Shown one piece after another: positions 51,482-61,700 of a DNA stretch of 64,000 nt; the stretch's first letter is position 1; the number at the start of each line of letters is the position of its first letter. The notes under the pieces are model-generated. The model saw only the letters and a list, made by a program, of their open reading frames with translations. It searched no databases and was not told the DNA's origin. The stretch is from positions 62,001 to 126,000 of the forward strand of contig NZ_KE384001.1 of assembly GCF_000423305.1 (NCBI RefSeq), in the 5' to 3' direction. Origin of the DNA: Legionella moravica DSM 19234. Lineage in GTDB: Bacteria > Pseudomonadota > Gammaproteobacteria > Legionellales > Legionellaceae. The position numbers and the translations under genes were made by a program.

Positions 51482-51964
51482 ATGAGAGCATGTGCGTTGA
51501 TCAGTTTATTTATCTGTGCCCTGATGCCATCTGTGTTGTTTGCAGTCGGAGAGGGAAGTGCCGTTCCTGCAATATCGTTACCGCTAATGTCAAACCCTGC
51601 TACCAAGGTAAATATTGCCAACATCAAGGCAAAATATATTTTAATTGATTTCTGGGCTTCCTGGTGTGCTTCCTGTCGTCAGTCGATGTCTGAATTATCC
51701 AGTTTATCAAAAAGTCTTAATTCAAAGGGTTTAAAAGTGGTGGGAATCAATACCGATAAAGATCCGGCTGCGGCAAAACAGTTTTTGAAAATGTATCCTT
51801 CTTCTTTTTCTCATTTGTCTGATCCGGATGGTACGGCTGCTAAACAATTTGGATTATCAAAAATGCCGACCTCCTATCTCATCGGGCCTGATAAAAAGAT
51901 AATTCGTGTATTTCCTGGTTATGATGCAGGCAATAGTGCAATCATTAAAGGACTGGTTAAATAA
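51482..51964 (+). CDS. TlpA-like periplasmic thioredoxin
   Basis: 160 residues. Signal peptide (MRACALISLFICALMPSVLFA) then a thioredoxin fold with DFWASWCASCRQSM (redox CxxC) and LSKMPTSYLIGPDKKI (cis-Pro). Such proteins reduce periplasmic disulfides and take electrons from DsbD/ScsB-type proteins. AAGGAG before the ATG at 51482 supports this start over the upstream frame. It lies 29 bp after the DUF3570 gene and 9 bp before the DUF4266 gene. Confidence 0.88.
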   Translation: MRACALISLFICALMPSVLFAVGEGSAVPAISLPLMSNPATKVNIANIKAKYILIDFWASWCASCRQSMSELSSLSKSLNSKGLKVVGINTDKDPAAAKQFLKMYPSSFSHLSDPDGTAAKQFGLSKMPTSYLIGPDKKIIRVFPGYDAGNSAIIKGLVK

Positions 51965-51973
51965 AAGGTAACT

Positions 51974-52249
51974 ATGATGCGTGATGTTGCAAGCAAGTAT
52001 AAACGAATTAAGTTGAATAATAGGCAATGTACTGCAGGTGTTGTGCTGTTACTTGCTTTAATCGATGTTACTTGCATCACAGGGTGCACCAAGGTTGAAC
52101 CGTGGGAAAAAGGCAACTTCACCAAACCGAGCATGTCACTCGAACCCTGGTCCATTCCTGCTTACATGAACAATAAAACCATGGAAAAAGCGCTTGAATC
52201 CTCCCGAGGTAGTGTCAGTTTGGGAGGTGGGGGTTGCGGTTGTGGCTAA
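51974..52249 (+). CDS. DUF4266 lipoprotein with Gly-Cys tail
   Basis: 91 residues. After a basic start (KYKRIKLNNRQCTAG) and a hydrophobic stretch there is a lipobox CITGC, so it is likely a lipoprotein lipidated at that Cys. WEKGNFTKPSMSLEPWS is the conserved DUF4266 core. The end GGGGCGCG is strikingly Gly/Cys-rich and typical of this family; it might bind metal, be cross-linked or modified, or serve as a thiol donor. Two adjacent ATGs are possible; AAAGGT precedes them. It overlaps the ApbE gene by 8 bp, the strongest coupling in the cluster. Confidence 0.8.
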   Translation: MMRDVASKYKRIKLNNRQCTAGVVLLLALIDVTCITGCTKVEPWEKGNFTKPSMSLEPWSIPAYMNNKTMEKALESSRGSVSLGGGGCGCG

Positions 52250-53180
52250 ATCTTCAGCAGTCAGGAAGTTAAAACCTTTGGCGGTTCGCTTTGTCTCTAT
52301 GGGATCGCCATGTGAAGTTCGTCTTATAAGTAAAAATAAAGAGCATGTGAACAAGGTCTTGAAACTGGCAGTTCAAGAAGTTAATCGGCTGAATGATAAA
52401 TATTCCCGATATAAAGCAGACAGTGTTATCAGCAGAATAAATCAATCAGCAGGTAGTGATCGGTTGCTTACCCTGGACGAAGAAACGAGCGCCATACTTA
52501 ATTATGCCGATGTTTGTTTTCATGAAAGCGATGGGTTGTTTGATATTACTTCCGGGGTATTACGTAAAGCCTGGAATTTTAAAACAGGAAATATAACAAC
52601 AAAAGCACCCTCTCAAACCCTACTGGATGAACTCTTGGACCTGGTGGGCTGGCAGAAGGTGTACCGTCAGGGACAGCAATTTGCCTTACCTCAAAAAAAC
52701 ATGGAAATTGATTTTGGTGGTATCGTTAAGGAATATGCCGCTGACGCCGTTGCCAGTTTGTGTCAACAGCAAGGGATTTACAGTGGTCTGGTTGATTTGG
52801 GTGGAGACATTCGCATCATAGGGCCATATCCTGACGATGATTACTGGTCTATACACATTCAAAATCCTCAAAAAACAGGCGCATCACTTAGAGAGCTGCA
52901 GGTGAAACAAGGTGGGATTGCCACTTCGGGTGTTTATGAGCGTTTTATAGAGCTTGACGGCAAGCGTTATTCCCATCTTCTGAACCCTAAAACAGGGTGG
53001 CCTGTGGAAGATTGTCCCATTTCTCTTACAGTGTTAGCCCCGCAATGCATCATTGCTGGAAGCATCACCACCATGGCCATGCTTAAGGGAAAAGAATGTG
53101 CCAAGTGGCTGCACGAGTACATTGAGTTACCTTATTGGTGTTATCTTTCTAATGGCGAATTGTTAACAAACAGTAAATAA
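52242..53180 (+). CDS. apbE: ApbE-family FAD:protein FMN transferase
   Basis: 312 residues from the GTG at 52242. MGSPCEVRL opens the ApbE domain, DKYSRYKADSVISRIN, DITSGVLRKAW, IDFGGIVKEYAADAV and VDLGGDIRIIGP are typical ApbE motifs including the flavin-binding and metal-binding segments. No signal peptide is obvious, so it may act in the cytoplasm or be exported by an unusual route; most ApbE proteins are periplasmic. ApbE transfers FMN from FAD to a Thr or Ser of a target protein. The GTG has GGAGGTGGG about 11 bp upstream; an internal Met in the same frame would lose conserved residues. Overlap with the DUF4266 gene indicates coupled synthesis. Confidence 0.85.
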   Translation: MAKSSAVRKLKPLAVRFVSMGSPCEVRLISKNKEHVNKVLKLAVQEVNRLNDKYSRYKADSVISRINQSAGSDRLLTLDEETSAILNYADVCFHESDGLFDITSGVLRKAWNFKTGNITTKAPSQTLLDELLDLVGWQKVYRQGQQFALPQKNMEIDFGGIVKEYAADAVASLCQQQGIYSGLVDLGGDIRIIGPYPDDDYWSIHIQNPQKTGASLRELQVKQGGIATSGVYERFIELDGKRYSHLLNPKTGWPVEDCPISLTVLAPQCIIAGSITTMAMLKGKECAKWLHEYIELPYWCYLSNGELLTNSK

Positions 53181-53222
53181 GTTCCCTATATTTGTATAAA
53201 GCATAGCAATCCACATTTTATA

Positions 53223-53237
53223 GTCTAAAATTTAGAC
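53223..53237 (+). promoter_or_regulatory. Palindrome upstream of the ScsB-like gene
   Basis: GTCTAAA-A-TTTAGAC is a perfect 7-1-7 palindrome 20 bp before the ScsB-like start, a plausible repressor site. It sits 42 bp after the ApbE stop, so the ScsB gene could have its own promoter. Confidence 0.4.
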
Positions 53238-53257
53238 ATAACTATGTGAGACTCTTC

Positions 53258-55354
53258 ATGTACCGATTAGTTCAAATATGCTGTGTTTTATTTGTTCTTC
53301 TTTTCTCTTCCTTGATTAGTTCTGAAACCGTTTATGCTTCTGAGACTCCGGAAGCACATTCTTCTCTTCTGAGTAATAGTGATAGCATAAAACAAGGACA
53401 TGATATTTTTGTTGGTGTACAGATGAAGCTTCCTAAAGGGTGGGAAACTTTTTGGCGTACTCCTGGAGAGGTAGGATACGGGGCTAAGTTTTCATGGGAA
53501 GGCAGTCAGAATTTAAAGCAAGCTGAAGTATGGTGGCCATGGCCAATGCGAATAAAAAGCAATGACTTTATTGCCAATGTCTACAAAAATGAAGTGATGT
53601 TTCCAATAAAGATCGTTCCGATAGATCCCACCAAAACTTTGACTTTGAATCTAAAACTGGATTATTTATTATGCAACCCTACCGCCTGTGTACCCCAACA
53701 GACACAATTAGGATTAATTTTGCCTCCAGGTGACGCTGCGTTATCGCCCAATGCAAAATTAATCGACAAAGCGATAGAGGCCATTCCGAAATCTGGCAAT
53801 ACCGATAATTTGGCAATCCATGATGTAGCTGTAACCCATCAGGATGATGCATCGGCCAATTTGAAGGTTAATGTCAGGTCTGCAGAAGACCTTAAAGACG
53901 CGCAATTATTTATCGAAGGTGCAGACGGGTTACTGTTTAATGTTCCCAAGTTAACACAAATTGATAAGAATCAAGGGTACTATACTATTCAAGTTAAAAA
54001 AAATGCAGCCTCTGAATCTGACCAGACTTTGGCACTCTTGCTAAAACAACCGTTTCAGCTAACCTTGGTGAATAACCAACACGCCATTTCATTATCGAAA
54101 CAAGTAAACGACTCTCAGGCTCTATCTAAGCTCAATGGGACTAATCAGACTGAGCCAGTGACAGATGAGCAGAATGATAGCTATTGGTTAGGAACGATTG
54201 TGCTTTTTGCTTTCCTGGGGGGATTGATTTTAAATCTGATGCCTTGTGTGTTTCCTATTTTATCACTCAAAATACTGACGCTTCATTCATTTAAAAATAA
54301 ACGCATGCATGGTGTTTTTTATACATTGGGGGTACTGGTTTTCTTTTTTATCATTGCTCTGGTAACACTACTCTTGCAAAACCTGGGTAGTCAGGTGGGG
54401 TGGGGATTTCAAATGCAGTCCCCATTCGTTCTAATTCTGCTGATTTTTTTGTTCGCGCTTATTACGCTTAATTTATTTGGCTTTTTTGATATTCCATTTT
54501 CGTTAAGCACCAATCTAAGATGGCAAAAAACACATGAATTACTTTATGCCTTTGGAACGGGTGTTTTGGCTGCAGTGGTCACCACACCTTGCTCAGCCCC
54601 ATTTATGGCAACGGCTGTTGGTGTGGCCATAAGTCAGGGAAGCTGGGTGGCTTTCTTGATATTTCTCTCTCTTGGATTTGGATTTGCCTTGCCATATCTG
54701 TTCTTGTGTATGCTTCCGAACAACAAGGTTATTTTGCCCAAGCCGGGTGCGTGGATGGAGAAACTGAAACAATTTCTTGGATTTCCCATGCTACTGTCGG
54801 TTATCTGGTTGTTATGGGTAGCCGGTTTTCAAATGAGTCATGACAGTGTCATGATGTTATTGGTCAGTTTGTGTTTTCTGTTACTGTTTTTTTGGTTTTT
54901 AAGCACTGTTCGGCATGGAGCATTGCGCTGGATAGCCTTATTGGTCAGTTTTGCTCTTGTGATGTACCCATTGTATTGGATTAATCAGGAGTTGACTCAG
55001 AAACATCAACACATACAAACTTATGAATATTCCTCTGAAAAACTGGATGATTTGTTAAAGAACCATCAGAAGGTATTTGTTTATGCGACAGCGGCCTGGT
55101 GCATTACTTGCAAATTCAATGAAAAAATAGCAATAGACACGAATGAAGTACATAGTTTCTTTAACAAGGAACAGATTATCGTGATAAAGGCAGATTGGAC
55201 CAATAAAAATGATGCCATTTTAAAGTATTTGCAACAATTTGATCGTGCCGGCGTACCACTCTACGTGTATTACCCCAAATCAGGTAATCCGGTTGTATTG
55301 CCTCAGATTCTAACGCCATCAACGATTATTGACCAAATTAACAAAAATCCCTGA
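53258..55354 (+). CDS. ScsB/DsbD-like thiol:disulfide reductase
   Basis: 698 residues. Signal peptide (MYRLVQICCVLFVLLFSSLIS), an N-terminal periplasmic domain with YLLCNPTACVPQ (redox Cys pair), a core of eight hydrophobic helices containing NLMPCVFPILSLKIL and TPCSAPFMATAVG (the DsbD channel cysteines), and a C-terminal thioredoxin domain with TAAWCITCKFNEKIA. This is the ScsB branch of the DsbD family, which carries electrons from cytoplasmic thioredoxin to periplasmic acceptors. The preceding TlpA-like protein is the likely partner. ATG 53258 is chosen because the signal peptide begins there; a GTG 12 bp upstream is in frame. Confidence 0.85.
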   Translation: MYRLVQICCVLFVLLFSSLISSETVYASETPEAHSSLLSNSDSIKQGHDIFVGVQMKLPKGWETFWRTPGEVGYGAKFSWEGSQNLKQAEVWWPWPMRIKSNDFIANVYKNEVMFPIKIVPIDPTKTLTLNLKLDYLLCNPTACVPQQTQLGLILPPGDAALSPNAKLIDKAIEAIPKSGNTDNLAIHDVAVTHQDDASANLKVNVRSAEDLKDAQLFIEGADGLLFNVPKLTQIDKNQGYYTIQVKKNAASESDQTLALLLKQPFQLTLVNNQHAISLSKQVNDSQALSKLNGTNQTEPVTDEQNDSYWLGTIVLFAFLGGLILNLMPCVFPILSLKILTLHSFKNKRMHGVFYTLGVLVFFFIIALVTLLLQNLGSQVGWGFQMQSPFVLILLIFLFALITLNLFGFFDIPFSLSTNLRWQKTHELLYAFGTGVLAAVVTTPCSAPFMATAVGVAISQGSWVAFLIFLSLGFGFALPYLFLCMLPNNKVILPKPGAWMEKLKQFLGFPMLLSVIWLLWVAGFQMSHDSVMMLLVSLCFLLLFFWFLSTVRHGALRWIALLVSFALVMYPLYWINQELTQKHQHIQTYEYSSEKLDDLLKNHQKVFVYATAAWCITCKFNEKIAIDTNEVHSFFNKEQIIVIKADWTNKNDAILKYLQQFDRAGVPLYVYYPKSGNPVVLPQILTPSTIIDQINKNP

Positions 55355-55372
55355 GCAATTAAAAGAGATGCG

Positions 55373-56440
55373 TTAAAAATCAAGTAGAGTTAATTGCCTA
55401 TTTTCATGGAAAATATCTTTTTTTAACTTGATTCCTATACCTAGTAATCGAACGGGCTTGCCTTTTCTGGAAAATCCTTCATGCACCATTTCCTGTAAAA
55501 TGTTCAAATCAATGGCATGACTTATACGCTCAACAGTTGTTTGTTGAAAGTCATTAAATTTCAATTTTACAAACAGATTATGAATACCAGATAGTGCACC
55601 TGAACGCTGGATGCGCGCTTCAAGGCGTTGAATCAGTTCTGGCAATGAGACAATACAGGCCTGACTATCGGGCAAGTCTTCTGGATAGGTTTCTTCAACA
55701 CTGATGGATTTGCGCTTACGATAAGGATTGACTGGGCGATTGTCTATGCCTCTAGCGAGCTCATAAAGTCTCGGCCCCATGATGCCAAATTTTTTTGATA
55801 GAAACTCGATGGGATACTGTTGTAAATCAGCGCATGTTTTAATGTTAAGTGCGGTGAGTCGCGCTTCCATTCTCGGACCTACGCCAAACAGCTTGCGAAC
55901 CGATAACGGAGCAATAAAATCCTTGATGTCTTCTGGTCTAATTACCATTTGCCCATTCGGTTTATGCCAGTCACTGGCGATTTTCGCAAGGCTTTTATTA
56001 GGCGCTATACCAGCACTCGCGGTGAGTTGACGTGTCTGATAAATTCGATTGCGTAATTCCTGGGCTATCCAGGTAGCACTTCCCTTGCATTGAGTGGAAT
56101 GGGTGACATCCAGATACGCTTCATCTAAAGAGAGCGGTTCAACGAGATCTGTATATTCGGCAAACAGTGCTCTGATTAACTGACTTTCTTTTTGATAGAC
56201 ATCCATGCGCACAGGTCGCAAGATTAATTGACGACACAGTTTTAACGCGTGGGCTGTTGGCATTGCGGATCGCACACCGAATTGGCGGGCAGCATAATTA
56301 CAGGTTGCTATGACTCCACGACGTACCGCCTCTCCTCCTACAGCGATGGGCTTATCTGCAAGCTCGGGGAAGTCTCGCATTTCAATTGCAGCATAAAAGC
56401 AGTCCATATCGATATGGATAATTTTTCTTATTGGATTCAT
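55373..56440 (-). CDS. dinB: DNA polymerase IV (Y-family)
   Basis: 355 residues. MNPIRKIIHIDMDCFYAAIE carries the Y-family catalytic Asp pair (MDCFYA), then PLSLDEAYLDVT (the D-E metal site), and the fingers and little-finger regions follow (RKSISVEETYPEDL, TLLDF at the end with a beta-clamp-like LTLLDF tail). It copies damaged templates and stalled forks with low fidelity. Start at 56440 is chosen to begin directly before the polymerase motif; an extra 8 residues upstream are possible but have no better binding site. Divergent from the ankyrin gene; about 300 bp (56441-56749) separate them and show no feature beyond promoters. Confidence 0.92.
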   Translation of the reverse strand: MNPIRKIIHIDMDCFYAAIEMRDFPELADKPIAVGGEAVRRGVIATCNYAARQFGVRSAMPTAHALKLCRQLILRPVRMDVYQKESQLIRALFAEYTDLVEPLSLDEAYLDVTHSTQCKGSATWIAQELRNRIYQTRQLTASAGIAPNKSLAKIASDWHKPNGQMVIRPEDIKDFIAPLSVRKLFGVGPRMEARLTALNIKTCADLQQYPIEFLSKKFGIMGPRLYELARGIDNRPVNPYRKRKSISVEETYPEDLPDSQACIVSLPELIQRLEARIQRSGALSGIHNLFVKLKFNDFQQTTVERISHAIDLNILQEMVHEGFSRKGKPVRLLGIGIKLKKDIFHENRQLTLLDF

Positions 56441-56749
56441 TAGTTCATCGCAGAATACAGTCAATAAGGTGGAACTCGAAGCAAAGGCTCGTAATTTAGT
56501 AGTATATACTCAGTGTCCAATGGATTGGGAAAAAAGTGGTTCAATTGCTCCTCTGTTTATATCAAACCTTGGTACCGTAAACCGGTTTAGTGTAAGTTGT
56601 ATTTGCATTTTTTGATAGACTCTAAAGAACAGTATAAATTATATTGTGGCAATCAAATAGGAAATTCATCAATCCAGTGTGAAGTTCATATCGAGTTAAG
56701 AATAGCTTAAGCCTCTCGCTGTATAATGATTTTATACCAGGAGCATTTA

Positions 56750-57763
56750 ATGGCAGCAGATCGTAGAAATTTTTGGTCTAAACTTTTTGATCTTCCCAGG
56801 AACAACGAGTCCTATGTACCCTATATATTAAGCTTGAAATTTATTTGGGCCCCTGTAACCAATGCTTTATTCTCTTTTATAAACAATGTACGCAGTTTGT
56901 TTGTGGATGCAGTACACACTGATGATGATCTGGATCATGACAATCCGTCAACTTTGATTAGCAATGCGCCTGTATTATACAAGCATACTCAATTAATTCG
57001 TGGGCTATCATCTACCACAGACAGGGATGTTCTTCATTACATGGTGCGATCCTTTAAGTCGAACTCCTATTCTAAAGACGATTTGGGCAATACTCCATTG
57101 ACTGCTTTTCTGGCACAGCATGTTTTTACCAAGCAAAAAGAGTATCTTGAAGTAGGTCACAAGGAAGTTATATCCGTATTAATTAAACTAGCTGAGTTAG
57201 CTCAAACATCCGACTCGGCAAAACGGCTTTTACTAACGCCTAATCAACCCTATGGAGAAATAACTGCTGAAGCAGCAACTCTTGGAGTACCGGTAAACAC
57301 ACCATTGATGTTATTGGTCAAGGCAGGCGATATTGAGGGCGTTAATCTATTGCTTCCGTTTTATTCTGCAGAAGAGTTGATGAAATCAACTCCCCGGGGA
57401 AATAGTGTATTTCATATTGCTTCAATTACCGGACAAGAAGAAATGCTGAATTTATTAAAAGGCAGGGCAACTGAACTTGGCATCTGGAATCAGTATCAAG
57501 AGAATAAAAACAATGCTGGGTACACTGCTTTTGACCTGTTAGGTGCCTTGATTGCTACAAAAGATTTTTTTAAAAATCTGCTCGATTTTTCTGATGCGTA
57601 TCTAGGCGGGGAGGAAATTAATAAGGTTGCTATTACTAATCAAGGAACACATAGTGTCTGGATGGTTCGAAAAGGCGCTATTAATTTTAATCAGGGTTTA
57701 ACCAGCGACAATGACTCTGAGGAAATGAATCAAGATGTCTCTGTTACCTTGCCACGATATTGA
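56750..57763 (+). CDS. Ankyrin-repeat protein, candidate effector
   Basis: 337 residues from ATG 56750, chosen because AGGAG lies 7 bp upstream. The C-terminal half carries ankyrin-like repeats (VNTPLMLLVKAGDIEGVNLLL, RGNSVFHIASITGQEEMLNLL, NAGYTAFDLL) after another at about 120 (LGNTPLTAFLAQHVF). Ankyrin repeats make host-protein contacts in Legionella effectors. No signal peptide; the tail (SDNDSEEMNQDVSVTLPRY) is acidic. Its stop codon lies 34 bp inside the convergent omptin gene. Effector role inferred. Confidence 0.75.
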   Translation: MAADRRNFWSKLFDLPRNNESYVPYILSLKFIWAPVTNALFSFINNVRSLFVDAVHTDDDLDHDNPSTLISNAPVLYKHTQLIRGLSSTTDRDVLHYMVRSFKSNSYSKDDLGNTPLTAFLAQHVFTKQKEYLEVGHKEVISVLIKLAELAQTSDSAKRLLLTPNQPYGEITAEAATLGVPVNTPLMLLVKAGDIEGVNLLLPFYSAEELMKSTPRGNSVFHIASITGQEEMLNLLKGRATELGIWNQYQENKNNAGYTAFDLLGALIATKDFFKNLLDFSDAYLGGEEINKVAITNQGTHSVWMVRKGAINFNQGLTSDNDSEEMNQDVSVTLPRY

Positions 57764-58692
57764 ACGCCCAGAGCGATAATGTAATTTCTATTTCCTAAAC
57801 CAGCGGCCCCTCTTGGAAAGTAGTCGAGAGCCCCAGTACTGTTATCAATCTTTTCAGTCTCGGCCATAGTATTGGGGAAATAGGTTAGTGAACCTTCTAC
57901 GAACAATTTGATCTGCGGCTTTATAAAATAGCCTGCGTTGAGCACGGCATTATAGTATTTGGAGTGATTACTTTGATCATGGAAGGTCAGAGTGCGTAAA
58001 TAATGTTGATCGACGTCTTTTGCATTGACTCTGTTACTGAATTTGAACAGGCCATTAAACTCAAAGGATCGAACCAGATAGGCTCCAGCAAGACCAATAT
58101 AAGGCGATTTATAGACCTGCTTATATCCTATAACGCTTTCGCCAGGAACAAAACAGCCAATATCGCTTCCATTATCATAGGTAAAGCAACCGCCTTTACT
58201 CAGAAAACTAAAAAGGGTGCGTTGATAGCCTGCCATTCCAGCCACTTGATAGGATGGTTTTTGAATAAACCATGATCTTAAATTCAAATCAAACTCGTTC
58301 GCTTGACGTAAATTCGTATCCTCATGATGGGACCAATGAGTCCAGAGGATTTGATTAGGGTTAAACCAGTCATAATCATCCATTATCCCTCGGCCTTGCT
58401 GTAAAGTGATCCATCCCTGTGCATTAAAATCCAACCATCGGAACAGATGAACATTAGCTTCACCACGGATGATGGGTTCTCCACTAATTTTCCAGTCTAA
58501 CTCACTTACTTTTCGTCCTGTTGGCGCATCATAAACAAATTCCTTTGATTTTCCTGATAAATAGCCAATTGATGCGTCTAAAGTAAAGCTGCCAACGTCA
58601 TAGTGGCCAAGTTGATCGGGATTGCCTTGCAAGACAGGGGAAATAGAAAGCAAGGGTAATAGCATTAATCGAGCGAATCCTGACGTTTTCAT
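57730..58692 (-). CDS. Omptin-family outer-membrane protease
   Basis: 320 residues. After a signal peptide (MKTSGFARLMLLPLL and ISPVLQ) it follows the OmpT/Pla barrel closely: GRKVSELDWKI, GIMDDYDWFNPNQ, ANEFDLNLRSW, MAGYQRTLFSF, GYKQVYKSPYIGLAGAY, KDVDQHYLRTLTF, and a C-terminal NYIIALGVQYR. The catalytic Asp pair (D106/D108) and Asp-His pair (D228/H230) of omptins are all present. Such proteases cleave at dibasic sites on the cell surface and act on plasminogen, complement or antimicrobial peptides. Two cysteines (C169, C180) in a surface loop are unusual for omptins and may form a disulfide. The 3' end overlaps the ankyrin gene. Confidence 0.88.
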   Translation of the reverse strand: MKTSGFARLMLLPLLSISPVLQGNPDQLGHYDVGSFTLDASIGYLSGKSKEFVYDAPTGRKVSELDWKISGEPIIRGEANVHLFRWLDFNAQGWITLQQGRGIMDDYDWFNPNQILWTHWSHHEDTNLRQANEFDLNLRSWFIQKPSYQVAGMAGYQRTLFSFLSKGGCFTYDNGSDIGCFVPGESVIGYKQVYKSPYIGLAGAYLVRSFEFNGLFKFSNRVNAKDVDQHYLRTLTFHDQSNHSKYYNAVLNAGYFIKPQIKLFVEGSLTYFPNTMAETEKIDNSTGALDYFPRGAAGLGNRNYIIALGVQYRGKVTETS

Positions 58693-58772
58693 TTTGATTT
58701 TAAGTCCTTTTATAAGTAAGAAATATCATGTGGGAAAAGTTGATATTAAGTCAATGATTCAAATGGGCAATT

Positions 58773-61700
58773 CTATTTGATATCAACTGGGATATTGGAC
58801 TTATTCATTAATTCATCAACAGTACATGAATCATATTCACCAATATGGGCGATAATGTTATTCAGCTCAATGCTGATTTGATCTTTACATTCTTGTGTCA
58901 ATGGGCCGTTGATTGACAGCTGATATTCCCCATATTGATTTTTTGAGAAATAAACCCATAAGGTTTTGTTACTGATAGGGCGATCCATGCAGCTGAAATG
59001 ACTGGGATAAGAATAATTCAGATGGCCAAAATTTGTGTCCTGTTGTTCTTTAGTAAATAAACTGGGTGTAATACTGATGAGTACTCTAAGTCTGTCGGGT
59101 TTTTGGATCGGCAAGCTCAAATGAAACAATTCATTGATTTTTTGTTTAATCAACAGGCTGTTTTTAAAGGTTTTTGTCCTGCTTAAATATTTGAGATAAT
59201 ATTTGATTACTAAAGAATTGATTTTACTTTCTTTAAATTGTTTCGTGAGAAGTAGTTTGTTTATTGCATAGGAAAGATATTGGCTAAAGGTCAATTTTGA
59301 ATTTTTAAATCCCAGATCTTTGATGAAATGAGAACATTGTTGGTAGGGTGCAGTGTTTAGAATGTGTTCTTCTATGGTATGTATGCAATCAATAAATCGA
59401 CTTTTTTCATCCAAAGCCAGATTAATGCGTTTGTATTCAGAAAAAAGACCCACAACGGATTTGTATCGGCTGCCTTCTCTACCGCTGCGAATCAAAATTA
59501 CTGGAATTTTACTCTGGTGGCTGATAGTGTAAAACGCGATTTGGCAGGCTGCGATTAAACCAGAGGTCACGTTGATGTTTTGTTTTTTATGCCACTCAAA
59601 AAATGGATCCATGATGCGATTGGGAATAGGGTAGTGGCATAAAAACTGTGATTGAATGGCTGCATCAGGCAAATGATTTCCATGTCCAAAACTCAATAAT
59701 TCAAATCCGCGATTGTAGTGTTTCCAAAAATCAATTTTAGCAGTCAGATTTTTTTCATAATGCTCATTGTTGTGTTTGACATAATTAAAGAACGATTCTC
59801 TTTCTGGAGAGTGTAGTAATTTTTTTCCCTGGACAAGCTTCTCATAGCTGTTTTTAAATTGGCTCCAAACCAGTTCACAAGAGGTATCATCTACAATGAT
59901 GTGAGGGATTAACAGATGCAATTCATGCAGATCGTTATTTATTTTATACAGATATACTCTGATTAAGGGTTGTTCTGATAAGGGAATAAGACGCATCAGG
60001 TTTCTGTAAAATTCCATATGAAGTACATCTCGCTCATTATTCAAAGAGATGTCATGAAACATTAATTGAAATTGACCGTGTCGATTAATGGTTTGTATGG
60101 GTTCCTCTTTGTTAAATTGAATCCAGAATGCGCTGTTTTGTTCTACAACATAATGAAAGGCCTGGGCCAGATAATCTTTATTAAGGGGACCATGTATTTG
60201 CACTTGCATGCCAATATTAAAGCTGTAATTGAGTTTATTCATCACCCAAAAAATGTACTGAAAATCACACAATGGAACGGTTTGTTCGGTCATTGGTGCA
60301 CTTGTCGAATCAATCGTTTCAGAGTGGAGCAAAGGATATAGATTATTGGCAATTTCGGTTGCAATTTTTTCAATAGTCGGACTATTGATGAAGTACTCTA
60401 TGGGTAAACTCAGTTTGGGAAAGTGCAGCAAATCGTGAATACGATTTCTTACTTCTATAGACATGAGTGAGTCCATTCCGATGGAAAATAGATTATCTTT
60501 TGCAGTGATTTGATTGCCGCTGTCCAGCCTCAGAACTTCTGCGGTGATAGAACATAAAGCCTGACTTAGTTTTGCAATGATCTCTTCTTTGGTACCCTGT
60601 TTCAAGGAATTTAAAAAGTGATTATCCGGTGTTGTGGGCATTTTGACACGATCTTCAAACAGGGCTTGTTTGGGCGAGTGTTTGAAATAGACAGTCCAAT
60701 CCATAGGGCATGGAGCAATTTGGGTTAATTGACTGGTTAATAACACATCGAGTATCTCAATATTGTCTGGTTCCATAGGCATAAAACCATGCTGTTGCAT
60801 GGCTTGGGTCAGGTTTGATGACATTCCGGTGTTTTGAAAAGGTCCCCAGTTTATTGCAATTGCTGGCAAACCTTCATGGTGTCGCCGATGCGCTAATCCG
60901 TCCAAAAATCCATTTGCTGCTGCGTAGTTTGCTTGTCCTTTTGCTCCCAGAATGGATGCCGAAGAAGAAAAAAGAACAAACAGTTCAAGAGGAACAGTTT
61001 TTGTTAACTGATGAAGAATCAGGGCGCTCTCCATCTTTGCGTTGAGTACGTTTTCTATTTGTTCCTTGGTTAAATTGATTATCAAGCCATCCTGAACGAT
61101 TCCAGCCAGATGGAATACTCCCTTAAGGGGTAAAGAATCTTGAGTAAGGGATTTGATCAATTGCTCCATCTGTTGATAATTGCTGGCATTGATTTGATGA
61201 TGTTTTATGTGGATCTGTTTTTGTTTTGCACTTTCAATTAAGGATTGAATGGAAGCTGATGGTTCTGAACGACTGGTCAGATGGAGGTTTCGTGCACCTC
61301 TTGAGATTAGATAGTGTATTAATGGTGTTGCTAAACCACCTGTTCCGCCAATAATCAGATAACTGGCCTGAGAATCACAAATCAGTCTTTGTTGTACCTG
61401 GTTTATGTGCAGATGTTTGTTCTTCAATCCGGGTACATAGAGTGCCTTTCTCAGAGCGCATTGCGTTTCGGCATTATTGGCATTAAATAAATAATGAAAT
61501 GCATCTTCCAGACTGCTCTTGGCATCACAATCCACTGTGTAATTTTGTTTTAAATCGAGCTCGTTTCTAAAACTGTTCCAGAAGGAGGTGGCCATGGTGT
61601 GGTAGGGATTGACTGCTTCATTCCCGTCCAGGGCAAAAGCCTGTTCTGTTACCAAGGTAAAGCTTTCAGGGCGTGATTTAAAGAGCATTTTGCAGCAATG

